Assembly: GCA_026874595.1 (NCBI GenBank)
Contig: CM049313.1
Span: 60,434,659 to 60,498,658 of the forward strand
Source: Sipunculus nudus
Taxonomy: Eukaryota > Annelida > Sipuncula > Golfingiida > Sipunculidae
Reading direction: 5' to 3'
Length of the DNA: 64,000 nt
Shown: positions 37,275 through 48,632 of the stretch, in pieces
Numbering within the stretch: position 1 is the stretch's first letter
How the letters are laid out: every line of letters starts with the position of its first letter
Position numbers and translations under genes: made by a program
The notes under the pieces: generated by a model
Told to the model about the DNA's origin: nothing
Seen by the model: the letters and a program-made list of their open reading frames with translations, nothing else
The model's database searches: none

Positions 37275-38420
37275 TTACTGACAGCCACCAAGAAGTTCGG
37301 GTTTTAGCTTGGGGCTCTTACCCTTGATGGTTGAGTTTTCCATATCGTACACTAGGTCACCTTGACTATAGAGGGCCTCATTATTCAACCTACTATCATA
37401 GGTCCTTTTTTGGTGTATGAGTGTTGCCTTCAAACGCTGGGTGCACCTCTTGGTGTATCCATGTTCTGCTATCCAACATTCTGGGTTCATGACGCAGTAT
37501 TATCCTTGGCATCCTCCTTGATGATATCTGCAGGTTTTAAAACCTCTCGGCACAGCATAATTTGGTTGGCAATAAAAGCAGTAGAAAGTTCACCATCGCT
37601 TGCAGAGCAATAACGACCAGTGGAAGATCCTTTTTCGAAGCCCTGGTGTTCCCTCTAAGAGACAGCTTATGTTTTGAAGAACATTACGATTCTGTCTCTC
37701 AATCTGGCCCATAAAAGCAGGATGGTAAGGAGTGGTGCGCTTTTTGGCGATTCCAAGGGATGAGCAGAATGCCGAGAACAAGTTCAATTCAAAATGTCTT
37801 CCCTGGTCCGTGAACACCTTGAAAGGACACCCAAAGGTTACGACAAAGTGATGCAAGAACTTATGTGTCACTAACTCTTCCGTATGCTCAGGAATTGCTG
37901 CACATTCCAACCATTTAAGAAATTGGTCGCACATCATCAAAATAATCTTGTTTCCATCCTCACTGGTAGTAAATGGACCAACATATCAATGTTGACTCGC
38001 TCCATGTAAAAGCGAATATGGTACACTTGCAGTTCCGTGCTTAGATTTCACCGATGGCTTCTTGTTGCAATTGCAAACACCACAGAACATCACTTACAAA
38101 GCGCAATCTTTTCCAATATTGTACCACAGGAAGGACCTTTTCAAGCGACTATAAGTCTTGTCTCTTCCCAAATGGTCTGCTGTACGTGAATCATGACAGT
38201 AGTGAAACATTTCTTCTCGGAGGGATACTGGCACAACCAGATATAATTTCCGATCTCCCCTCCCACAAATAGAAGAGAGCACCGTTCTTTTGTATCTGGG
38301 ACTTGCATATTCAAATATACTTGGTAGCAGGACTGCAGATTTACAACTCTGCTTGGGCTGGATCTCTTAACCGCCAACCGAATATTGGACTCAGGTCTGG
38401 ATCCTCCTCTTGAAATTTTC
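37275..38420 (-). pseudogene. Decayed Ty3/Gypsy integrase (element C)
   Basis: The minus strand reads as a Gypsy integrase broken by several frameshifts. In order: an H2C2-type zinc-binding region (CHDSRTADHLGRDKTYSRL, about 38130-38200), a core segment near 37650-37940 with VTFGCPFKVFTDQG (second catalytic Asp) and TPYHPAFMGQIERQN (catalytic Glu region), and a C-terminal part at 37275-37490 with YSQGDLVYD and KGKSPKLKPELLGG. The text just before the zinc finger (FQEEDPDLSPI) is a usual RNase H to integrase linker, yet no RT or RNase H precedes it, so that part was deleted. Confidence 0.75.
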
Positions 38421-39049
38421 GAAGTTCCTCAGAGGTATAAGGGAGCCTGTTTGAGAGTGATGTCTCACGGATTTGTCGTGTATCATCAGGCTATTCTTAT
38501 GGAAGTCGCGGAAAGGACTTATACGGACCTAGCTCCTTCTGTTTGGCTCAGAATGCGGGTAAGCTCCGCCGAACCATCATCCTTGCCAACAGAGTTTTCC
38601 GCCCGATGGGAGCTTCAGTGATCTCTGTACTAGGCACTAAACTAAACTTAGCCGAATGAGCGTCAATTTCAAACAAGCTTTCGTTTTCGGTACAGCATCA
38701 ACACACCACACGGATTGGTTGCAATTCAATCCAGGATCAATGACTTAAGTAGCTTCAATGGATTCAACATGATATTTACGCTGCAAAGTCACATGGTGGG
38801 TAGTTAAACTGATGACTTGAACATAAATTTGATTCAACACGAGAGTACAGGAAATGAGAACTGGTTCACAGTTATCCCTTGGCTGAACAATATAATCGTA
38901 AATCTCTGGATCTCCTTGTGTTATCTTCACAGGAACAAGAATTAAAAAACGGAAAAGTCTTCACCTCCCACATTTCTCTACGATGATGCAGCTATGCGTC
39001 GCCAGGCACCCAAATGATGTTCCTGGCGAGATCTACTTCATATTTGTGC

Positions 39050-39300
39050 CCAGACGAAAAATCAAGGCCAAGAAGCACTGGATCTGTGACATGGGCCACG
39101 TAAACTTCCGAGTCATATTCATGTTACCCGACTTTAATTCTAAATCCACGAACTTTTGTAGTAGGAATTTGGACCCAATCTTTTTAAAGCTAAATTATGA
39201 AGTAATTCAACTTTTTCTGGTAATGTTTTAACCAGAATTATATTTACTTGCGCAGCAATGTCAACGACCGCCGAATGGAAATTCTATTTACTGATACAAG
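39050..39300 (-). pseudogene. Decayed retroviral-type protease fragment (element C)
   Basis: On the minus strand, translation gives AHVTDPVLLGLDF followed by a YEVDLARNIIWVP stretch, matching the C-terminal half of Gypsy proteases and the residues after it. The catalytic DTG or DSG is not readable because of stops and frame changes. It lies between the zinc-knuckle Gag and integrase remnants of element C. Confidence 0.5.
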
Positions 39301-39614
39301 GACAATTAAACTCGGTCCTTGATTAACTGATACAAGGACAAATAAACTCGGTCCTTCAGATTTCCTTACCAGAATCTAAGGGAAATATTCACTTTCTGCA
39401 TTTGATTCTAAGGCAGGATTTTTGGACTGCTTACTTTCATTGTGTTTTCTAATTAGCAGCAATTCATCCCCTTCGCTGCCTGAAGTGACTACTTTGATTT
39501 TCTCTTGGCCAAATTCCTAGTGGGTGGAGCGCTGCCTTCTGGCACCACTCCTACTCTCTTAAATCCGCCTTTTTTGATCCGCTAGGGCGACCCTAGGCTG
39601 TGGAAAATCCTTTC

Positions 39615-40600
39615 TCAGATGTCCTTTCTCATGACAGTTGAAGCATTTAAGGGTTGCCAGGCGAGTAGGCGACTGCAGTTTTGGCGATCTTCTAGTGATC
39701 GACGTGGAGGTGTCCGTGAATGAATGATAGATCTCAACATTGATTCCAAGTTTACCATACGACTGTTTAACTCTTTCCGAAGAGTGTGAACCTAAGACTG
39801 TTGATTGCTAGAAGGATCTTGCTTTGGCCTCAGGCTTTCCGGTCTACTGATACTAGCTGAACGAAAAACTGGAAGTTCTTTGGACTCACTTCAAAAGTCC
39901 TCAACAATGCTTACTTTGGGAAATGATAAATTAGTAGTTCCACACAATGACTTCCTGTTATAAATTCGTTTACACATTTAAAAGCTCTGTATATCGTCTA
40001 AGGGCATTTCATAATTGTGATTTAAGTTGCCTTTTTTATCATTTTACAACCACGTAAAAATGTTCAACCATGGTAGACTCTTTTGCTCCTTTGTAGCCTT
40101 CCAGGGCCTGCATGTTGACCCTCTAACTGAACTCTTCCATTCATCATCCCTCTGCTTAATGAAAAGTAGCAGTCTCCTTGCCGAAGGCGTGGTCTTATTG
40201 AAGCCGAGTCTGGAATCCAGTTCTTTGCGAAGAGTCTTGTAATCTATAGAGATTTCCATTTCTCTCACGAAATGTAATGTTTTTCCTGATAGATATCCAC
40301 CAGGGCACCAGCTTTCTTTTTATTTGACCATCCGTACCGTCTGCTAGGCGTTCAAATTGTAATAAAAAAGAGTGCCACGTCTTATCACCAATAAATGCTG
40401 GTAGTGTTTGTGCCCGAGGGACTCTGGTAAGGCCTTCTTTGTCACCTAGGTGGCGTACAACTATCGCATGATCCTGAGGTATCTCTTTGATGGTGCCTGT
40501 GTATCCTCTCATGTCTCCTAGTATGCCTGCTCTTCTCTCGACTAATTCTTCTGCTGTGGTAACAGTGACACCCAGATCTATCACAAGATGTATCACTGGT
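39615..40600 (-). pseudogene. Decayed Gag with zinc-knuckle remnant (element C)
   Basis: The minus-strand segment 40195-40596 contains LPAFIGDKTWHSFLLQFERL, a usual start of a Gypsy capsid domain. The segment 40044-40268 contains LRKELDSRLGF and LFIKQRDDEW, consistent with the capsid's C-terminal half. Near 39615-39660 a zinc knuckle reads CFNCHEKGHLRKDF, with the last Cys replaced by Phe. Frames shift between the pieces, so the gene is dead. Gag, then PR, then IN follow in order on the minus strand. Confidence 0.6.
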
Positions 40601-42067
40601 AATGCGGTGGAAACGTCGACCTCTCGTCTCTTTCGAGTCCAGGCGGCGATAGCCTCGAGTACCGCATTCTTTCTTCACTACTGCTACTGCTAGCACTACG
40701 GTTGAGACGGTCGCCTCGATGGAGGAAAGGGTGCGCTGGGGCTGGTATCCCCTTCGCTTGCACGGTCATGGCTATATATGACTACTGCTACTTGGTGAGC
40801 GATTGCGTGGCTCAGCGTACCGGTAATGACCAACTAAGTCTCTCAATTAAATACCAGGGACATACCTTTTCTGCTGGTGGCTTCAAAGTCTTTTGGTCCT
40901 GTCTTTCGGGACATTTAACAGGGGTCTGCATTCTCGTCATCCCCGACGGAATGGACGTCCCGTCACGTCCGGGTTCTTTTGAACGGTAGACCAAACTGGC
41001 TAAGTCCACACATACACTCCAAAAGATGAAAAAGACATGAGTAAACAAAACAATAAAATATATTAAAAGTACACTTATATTTCTCTGGAGAGGCGTTCAC
41101 ACACACACATATATATATATATTTAAATTAATAAATATATATATATCGATGACCACAAGAATCCACATTATTAAACAAAATCATTACGTCCTGATTACTT
41201 CTCTATGTACAATGCACACGAAAGTTCATTTACTTACACGGCTCCCGATCACATGGCCGACGCACACACTTGACACTGTAGTGTCCGCTCCTTTTTCAGT
41301 CTGCCTCAACTGTGTTCATAAACAGGATCTCTCCAGCGCTTCACGATCCTAATTCACACTGTACTTAACGCGCTCGCCCCTCAAGGCAAATTCCAGAAAG
41401 CACTGACAGATAGGCTCACAACCCTCTCTGTAGGAACACTGAAGAAATGTCTTTCACAGCAGATGTCTCATCCAGCACTAAGTACCTGAATATGCCCTCG
41501 CACGACAATATTCAGTACCACACACGTTTCACGTGTATACTGTCCCGGTCTTTTACTGGCCCCCACAACGGTTGAAACTCATCGCCGGATTACAAGTCCT
41601 TCAGTCAGTCATAACGATATACACTCCCAAATGCGTTAGAGAGGTATCGACGTGGCCGTCCCCAGACACTTACGTTTTACGCTCAGGAACATCGTCTCTT
41701 AGCTGATCAGATACTGGCAAATACGGACCCGCCTCTGGACCGCAGACAACCGTCACACTACAACAAAGTGACTTAGGCGATTGTAAGAGAACCTATTATC
41801 CATGGCTTATATACGCCTGCTGACGCCTCCAGAGAGCAAACCATGAGAAAAACAAATATGCAGGTTCGTTGCCTTTAATGTCTATTGTAAACAATGTTGC
41901 TATAGGAAACTTCTAGACATAATTGGTTCCCACGGAATTAAACCGGTTTGAAACTAACATCAAATGAAACACCCGGTTTTCCCTAAACTAAATTCTCACG
42001 CTAACATCTAAACATGATATTCCACATTGAATTACAATCAATTACAAAAACGATCATCTGGATATAT
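40601..42067. other. Unassigned sequence between elements C and A
   Basis: Probably the 5' part of element C or unrelated flank. The minus strand contains GTATATAAGCC near 41805-41815, a TATA-like site that could belong to an LTR promoter, but no matching second LTR was found. Short TA tracts lie near 41109-41146. Confidence 0.3.
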
Positions 42068-42827
42068 TGTTACGGAACCTAATATAAACAGATCACGTAT
42101 GCATGATGAACACAAATTTTGTAATGGAGATAAAAAAATCAGATTCTGTAACTCTAGGCAGCGGGAAATGTCTAGGGGAATGAATAAAGAAGTCAGTGGT
42201 TTTTTGTTAACAAATAACTATAATTTATTCCTAAAACAATCCTAACAATACAATACACTAAATCAATACAATTATACAGTGAAACAGCGGTAAAGCAACT
42301 AGTCAATACAGAAAGATAATGGTACAATACCTGGATACCAACAGTGTCACCAAGATAAGTCCTTTGAATGTAGACTCTCGGAGAATGACAGTCCAGTGGA
42401 AAGTTCTTGCAACAACACAGAAAGTAAACTAAAGTCCAAATGTATAGAATCCAGGAAAGGTCTTGAAAAATCTATAATTGCCGCATTCGTAGGATGAGGG
42501 CCTGACACACGCTTCTGCGTCCGCTGGAATCTGCTCTGCTGTCTTCCTTCTGGTTCTAAAGAACAGCCCTTTATATTCCTTCACACTCTAAGCCGGGAAC
42601 TTTTTTCTTCTCGAACAGTCTTACGGATCCTCCCAACACAGTAAACACGCATTTCAGGAATTCTCTAGACAGACATATCCGCGTGTCTCTACACATACCA
42701 GGCTAATCACGTGACCTACGACCAAGCGTGAAAACTCAAGGCCCACATGACAACGAGAGTTCAACCAGTACGGAATGTAACAACAACATGAGTTGCGCCC
42801 GTGTCACATAATAGAGCACCTGTAATA
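42068..42827 (-). repeat. Element A 3' LTR (760 bp)
   Basis: Begins TGTTACGGAACC and ends CACCTGTAATA on the + strand. Full-length relative of the solo LTR at 24321-25091. On the minus strand it has a TATA box (42568-42578) and AATAAA (42224-42229). Confidence 0.88.
42568..42578 (-). promoter_or_regulatory. TATA box of the element A LTR
   Basis: The minus strand reads GAATATAAAGGG, shared with the solo LTR. The minus-strand AATAAA (42224-42229) lies about 340 nt downstream. Confidence 0.55.
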
Positions 42828-42840
42828 CTCCCCCTCCTGT
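42828..42840 (-). promoter_or_regulatory. Polypurine tract of element A
   Basis: The minus strand reads ACAGGAGGGGGAG immediately upstream of the 3' LTR, the expected site and composition of the plus-strand primer for reverse transcription. Confidence 0.75.
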
Positions 42841-42959
42841 AAGAAATAAGAAAGTTTTAACGGAAAACTTTCTTTTTGTGATTACAATCACTAAAGGTTT
42901 TACAAAATCTCAAAATCAAATTATCTACAACATCACATAAACATCCTGTTTACAACATT

Positions 42960-44330
42960 TCATAAACATCTCAATAAGCAATCAGCAAGTACATGGTCTT
43001 TCCCTTTAATGTGTATGATATCAAGATTATAATCCTGTAAGAACAAACTCCATCTCAACAATCTCTGAATTTTACACTTCAACTTGTTCATGAACGTGAG
43101 GGGATTGTGATCAATGAAGACAATGATAGGCCTGACTGATGAAGTAACATAACTTCAAAATGTTGCAACGCCAAAATCAAAGCCTAACATTCTTTTTCAT
43201 AGTGGAGTAGTTTTTCTGGTTTTGCATTAAACTTTCTTGAGAAATAACAAATTGGATGATCTATGCCATCATTGCCTTCTTGTAACAACACAGCACCAGC
43301 AGCAGTATCACTAGCATCTATATACAGCTAACTTAAAAAGGTACAGAAAAGTCTGGGGCTGCTAAAACTGGTGAACTTTGCAGAATGGCTTTCAAATTAT
43401 GAAATGCATTTTCACACTGAACATTCCATACAAACCTTTGTTTCTTCTTTAACAAATTAGTCAAAGGTTCAGCTACAGCAGCAAAATTTGGACAAAACTT
43501 CCTGTAGTACCCAACCATACCAAGAAAACGCATTATTTGCTTTTTGTTTTCTGGTCTAGGGAATGCAGAAATAGCACTTATCTTAGCATTAACAGGTTTT
43601 ACCTGACCCTGCCTTACAATATGACCCAAAAATGTTACTTGTGCATGACAAAACTCAGATTTCACTAACTTGACGGTCAGACGTGCTTCACTGAGTCTTT
43701 CGAAGAGGTTGCGAAGAATTTGCAGATGTTTCTCCCAGGTGTCGCTGTACACGATGAGGTCATCAATATATGCGTCGCAGCCCTGAATGTCCTTGACAAC
43801 CATATGGATGAGGCGCTGGAATGTGTCTGGCGAGTTCTTCTTGCCAAACGGCATAACTTAATATTTGTAGAGTCCTTGCGGCGTCACAAATGCGGACACT
43901 TCTTTCGCTCGTTCTGTCAGCCGAACTTGCCAGAATCTTTTTAACAAGTCAAACTTGGAAACATATCTGGAGCTACCGACTCTATCAATACAATCATCGA
44001 TCCTCGGAATTGGGAACGTGTCAGTCTTGGTGACAGATTTCAGTTTTCGATAATCTGTGCACATACGGTAACTTCCATCAGGTTTTGGCACAAGAATACA
44101 TGGTGAACTCCAGTTACTGTTACTAGGCTCAATAAAAATCATTGTCCAGCAAATATTGAATCTCATCCTGTAGATACTTTTGCTTTTCTGGATTCAGTCT
44201 ATATGGATGTTGCTTGACTGTGCTTGCCTCACCAACATCGACGTCATGGCACAACATGTTAGTTCGCGTCGGAGTGTCACCAAACAAATGTTCATAATTC
44301 CGCCGCAGGTTCTTGAGGGCTTGTTATTCT
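42960..44330 (-). pseudogene. Element A reverse transcriptase and RNase H
   Basis: Minus-strand translation gives a near-complete Gypsy RT in pieces: the start region with an IEPSNSNWSSPCILVPKPDG block, the fingers (YRMCTDYRKLKSVTKTDTF and YVSKFDL), then 43333-43854 with MPFGKKNSPDTFQRL, the catalytic box AYIDDLIVY and FLGHIVRQGQVKP. The thumb, with an IMRFLGMVGYYRKFCPNF stretch, is also present. RNase H follows with DASDTAAGAVLLQE, DHNPLTF and KGKDHVLADC, ending at TGA 42960-42962. A frameshift near 43855 and several stops in RNase H disable it. RT lies downstream of integrase, which defines the Gmr1-like order. Confidence 0.88.
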
Positions 44331-45162
44331 TATGCGGTAAGGTGTAACAGTTTGGTATCCAGGTTTTTAAGCACGTCTGGGTTTTTAATGGTACTGTACC
44401 AGACTGAATGTTTACATCACACTTACAATCAGTTTCTACTTTAACTGGGTCAGGGTCGGTGTTTACACAATTAACAGCAGTAACATTTGTACAACATCTG
44501 ATGTGCTATTTCTATCATAATATAGTTTCAACATGTTTTCATGGCACAGTTGTTCCTTCTGACGTCTATCTGATGTCAACAGTATGTAATTTAAATCACT
44601 GACTTTCTTGTCAACAATGTAAGGATCAAAATACCTAGCTTGCAGTGGTCTGCAAGGGATGGGAAGTAAGGCAAGGACCTTTTCACCAGGCTCAAACGTC
44701 CTACTAACAGTGTGCTTGTCATACTTTGTTTTCATTTTACTTTGTGCAGATTTTAGATTTGACTTTGCAATCTCACAAGCATTAAGTGCGAAAGTCTGTG
44801 ACATTATGCAGTAAACTAAGAGAATCAGGATTTTCACACAAGAGTTTTTCTTTAAGCAGTTTCAATGGTCCGCGAACTGAGTGACCAAAAAATTGTTCAA
44901 AGGGACTGAAACCCAAGGACCCTTGAAAGGATTCTCTGACAGCAAACAACAATAGGTGAATTCCTTCACCCCAGTCTTTCTGTGTGTCATAGCAATAAGT
45001 TCTGATCATGTTTTAAAATGTCTGGTGAAAACGCTCGAGGGCGCCCTGATTTTCAGGATGGTATGGCGAAGAGCTGAACTGTTTTATACCTAGCTCAAGC
45101 ATAACTTGTTGGAATAAGCCAGACATAAAATTAGACCCTCGGTCAGGTTGGATGGATTTTGG

Positions 45163-45969
45163 TAGGGCTGTATCAATATATCGATATATCGATACGAATC
45201 GATACACGACATCGATACGATAACCGAAATGCGTTGCATGCTGTTTTGGTCGTATCGATTGCTTGCTAATGAATAGCATTCAAACTCCAACTTTATAAAT
45301 AACCATGACGATATATAAATCTAAATGCACTGCAGCCTATATATTTGTTGCTTTGGCTTTTAAGACTTGTAAATAAATGTATATACGCATGCACGTCAGT
45401 ACTTCCATTACAAGCAGGCGCATGTGAGCGATAATAGGAGAATGATAATAGCGTTTATCTTTATTAATGAAATCGATATTCACATCACATATTGCTACTA
45501 GGAACAAGGTACATTCACGTATATATCCTTTATATATATATGTCATTTAATCTCTATTTTTTTGTTTACGCAGCCGGTCATAGGTTACTCGGAACTCCCG
45601 CGTTCGACATCAGATGTCAAATAAATGGTTAAAGCCTGGGGACACATCCTGTACAAACAGGAGAGTGACTAATGGGATTCATATTCACAGAATTGTACAA
45701 AACTGTGTTATTATATGACATAAAATAACAGCCTATGATCTTCCCCACCAAATGCAATAAAACATGTTTGTGCGGGGGGGGGATGCTAAGGGCTAAAAGA
45801 AGATCGAGATTTTGCTAGTCTTGATTGGATAGATTTTTATAATTAAAAGCAACTGGTTTGATTATTTTTTGTACATAAAGCTTAACCTGCTTAAGTGCAT
45901 AGCATACTAAATATGTTGTATGTTAAAATACGTATTGTACCGGAAGAGGCGGACCGATACCCAGCCCTA
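45163..45969. mobile_element. Non-autonomous hAT element (MITE), 807 bp
   Basis: The ends are TAGGGCTG at 45163 and CAGCCCTA at 45969, perfect 8-bp terminal inverted repeats of hAT type. Both sides carry the 8-bp duplication GATTTTGG (45155-45162 and 45970-45977), the hAT target-site length. The left end is rich in CGATATATCG-like palindromes, seen in hAT MITE families of other animals. No transposase ORF is present. It interrupts the element A integrase, so it inserted after element A. Confidence 0.9.
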
Positions 45970-46094
45970 GATTTTGGTAATCCCAAAGTTGTAAAAAACT
46001 TGGTCAGAGCTTTTACAACACTTTTGGCATTTATTTTGCTCAATGGTATTGCCCCAGGGAACCTGGTAGATGTGCACATGATTGTCAGCAATTA

Positions 46095-46222
46095 TTCATG
46101 TCTAGATTTTGTTTTCGGCAGTGGTCCTACACAATCAACAATAATCCTACTGAAAGTATTCATGTCCAGATTTTGTTTTGGGCAGTGGTCAAACACAATC
46201 AACAAAAATCCTACTGAATGGT
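46095..46222. repeat. 64-bp tandem duplication inside the integrase
   Basis: 46095-46158 and 46159-46222 are near-identical (both start TTCATGTC). The unit encodes the region around the first catalytic Asp. Being 64 nt, it also shifts the frame. Confidence 0.85.
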
Positions 46223-46819
46223 TCCTCGAAAGCAGGAATAGGCCTAAGTGGGGCCTTAGGAGGATTCTGATTAGGCTTGCCTACCATCTGGCATGTATGG
46301 CATGATTTACAATAATGTACAACATCCAGAGGTCAGGCCAATAGAAGTGTGTACTAACTTTCTGATAAGTTTTATTTATACCTAAATGGCCAGACAAAGG
46401 AGCCTCATGTGCCATGCTTAGAACGTCACTGCGAAAGCTTTTGGGCATCACTATTTGATGTTTGATGGCCCACTCATCATCAGCGCATACATCAGGTGGT
46501 CGCCATTTACGCATAAGCACTCCATTTTTTACATAGAAACAAACTGGGTTCTGTGACAGCTCATCTTTAGAAACTGCCCTGGGAAACAAACATGAAATAT
46601 CAGAGTTCTTATGCTGTTCCGCGATAAGTTCTGACCTTGAGAATGCTGCATCCTGTACGGGCGAGTCATTAGACGAGTCACTAGTGACTCCCAGAGTGTT
46701 ATTATCTGGACCATTATCCTCATGTGTTTTTTTCTTGGCCATACATCTAGTTACAGCACATGAAGGATACAAACCAGGAATTTCCTGACTTTCCGGATCA
46801 GTGTCCTGATCAAGTGACG

Positions 46820-47249
46820 GCTTTTCTGTCACTATTGGCACAGGCTGTACTTTATCACCTGCAACATCATTGCCTAGTAGCAACTGAATTCCCTTAAAGG
46901 GTAAAGTAGTTCTTATGCCCACAGTAATATTCCCAGAAATCAAATCTGACTTTAAATGGATACTGTGAAGCGGAACTGAAGTGTGCCTGTCTGAAAACAC
47001 ACCATTAACAAGCGCATGTGCACCAGAAAAGGACCTATAAGAAAATGGCAAAGTGTTTGCTTACATGAGAGTCTGGCCTGAACCAGTGTCCTTCAAAATT
47101 CTAATAGGGGTAGAATCTGAAAAATCACTTGAAAGTGATACAAAACCATCATGTATAAATGGCTCCAATAACTCCATTTCGGAGTCAAGAGAGGAATCTA
47201 CTACCTCAACCTCATCAAACAAAGAACTGACATTGAAGGTGTCAGTCAT
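46820..47249 (-). pseudogene. Element A retroviral-type aspartic protease
   Basis: The minus strand shows KDTGSGQTLM with the catalytic DTGS (near 47070-47090). It continues in the same frame after one TAA stop (47058-47060) into ANTLPFSYRSF, then a region with IQLLLGNDVAGDKV, which is usual downstream of the protease in this group. The single stop would truncate a Gag-Pol product. A linker to integrase follows. Confidence 0.75.
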
Positions 47250-47289
47250 AAACTTTGTTTCAAGGTCATCTGAGGAATCTACATCCTTA

Positions 47290-48632
47290 CCAAACTCCTA
47301 ATGGGAGTCAACAGAGGAATTTTCCTCAGCAGAAACAAACTTCTGTTTGTCATAAGAGGACCTGGCCTCATTTGAAATACTCTCGCAAGAGTCATAAAAG
47401 GACTTAGCCTCATTTAGATAACACTCCTGGCAGGAGTCCTGAAAGGACCTAGCCTTATTTCATTCCTCGCAGGAACCAACTGAGGTTTGTACCCTACAAT
47501 CTACGGATTCTTCTTTGGATTTTGACGGCACTTGGGCATCCGTAGCATCAAATTTTTTATTTGAGTCAACAAAGGAGTTGTACCCCTTATTTACATGAAA
47601 AGAGCCTGGCTCTTGTACTATGCTTTGCATAGATTTTGAAACAAAACCAGAAGGTTTGCTATTTGTTTTTTTTTTCGCAAGTTTCCAGCAGTCAGATATT
47701 AGATGACCTTCCTTCTCGCAGTAATTACAGATTTTCTTTGAGAATGACTGGTCTTTGTTGGACTTAGACACAGTAGACATGGACTGAGGTGTAGCTATGG
47801 GCTTTGCTGAACTATCAGGACTACTAGTACGGTGAGACTGCGCTGTAAACTTCTTTTGACCATACTGTTTTACATTCTTATTTGTGAATGACTGGTTTGA
47901 TTTGCTAGTAAAGGACATTTTGCATGTCAATGAATAATCATCAGCTAATTGAGCAGCAATGTCAAGTGTTTCAGCACTTTTCTCATCGAGAAATGTTTTA
48001 ACATCTGCATTAATGCAGCGCTTATATTCTTCAAGCAAAATCAACTGGCGCAAATTGTCATAATCTTTCATTACATTTTTAGAACTACACCAGCGATCAA
48101 ACAACTGCTCTTTTGTCCTTGCAAATTCGACGTAGGTCTGATTTTTGCGCTTTTCTCAATTTCGGAATTTCTGGCGGTAGGCCTCTGGAAATAACCGTTG
48201 TACCAGGTCATAGTCAGCAGCAGCTTCTACTGAAAGCTCTGTATAAATTTCTCTTGCCTTGCCAGTCAATACACTTTGTAACAACATAGTCCAATTTTCC
48301 TTAGGCCATTTAAATTTTCAGCTACCTTCTCAAAGTGCAAGAAATATTTATCAACCTCTTTTTCTTGAAATGGTGGGACAAGTCTAATGTGTTTAGTAAC
48401 ATCAAAACTGTGAGTTGGGGCAGCACGTAGACTATGTTCTAGTTTTTAAGTCTTTCTAACTCCAGTCGTTTTAATTCAATTTCTTTTTCTAGTCTTTCTC
48501 TTTCTAACCGTTCTTCCCTCTCTTTTAATGCTAGCTCATGTTGCATTTCCAACTTTTTAAATTCTAGTTGCATAGCAAGGCTATCATTTTTTTATGTTTC
48601 AACTTCAGTCTCTTTAATTAAACCTTTGCTAA
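47290..48632 (-). pseudogene. Element A Gag with SCAN-like capsid and zinc knuckle
   Basis: Minus-strand order: a charged coiled-coil segment (ELALKEREERLERERLEKE, near 48480-48550); a capsid region broken by stops and frameshifts; a clean segment 47460-48104 with LFDRWCSSKNVMKDYDNL, LILLEEYKRCINADVKTF and AAQLADDYSL, which matches the helix pattern of SCAN domains; and a CCHC zinc knuckle CNYCEKEGHLISDC near 47690-47730. A Gag of this kind packages RNA and forms the particle. Literature links the vertebrate SCAN domain to Gmr1-like Gag, consistent with the domain order of this element. Confidence 0.78.

Larger units (their letters stand above)
44460..46790 (-). pseudogene. Element A integrase (split by a MITE)
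   Basis: In minus-strand order: an H2C2 zinc region with HEAPLSGHLGINKTYQKV and, after a frame change, HYCKSCHTCQM; a first core segment with FVDCV (first catalytic Asp) repeated by a 64-nt tandem duplication (46095-46222); then STRFPGAIPLSKINAKSV. An 807-bp hAT insertion (45163-45969) follows. The core resumes with QPDRGSNFMSG (second Asp) and GALERFHQTF (Glu), at D-x35-E spacing. The C-terminal part has FEPGEKVLALLP and CHENMLKLYY. Domains are ordered N to C as in retroviral integrases. The gene precedes RT. Confidence 0.85.

Noticed and set aside
43720-43944. Plus-strand ORFs over the element A pol region (also 45895-46305 and 53422-53862)
   Set aside because: They are opposite-strand shadows of clear RT, integrase and Gag reading frames.
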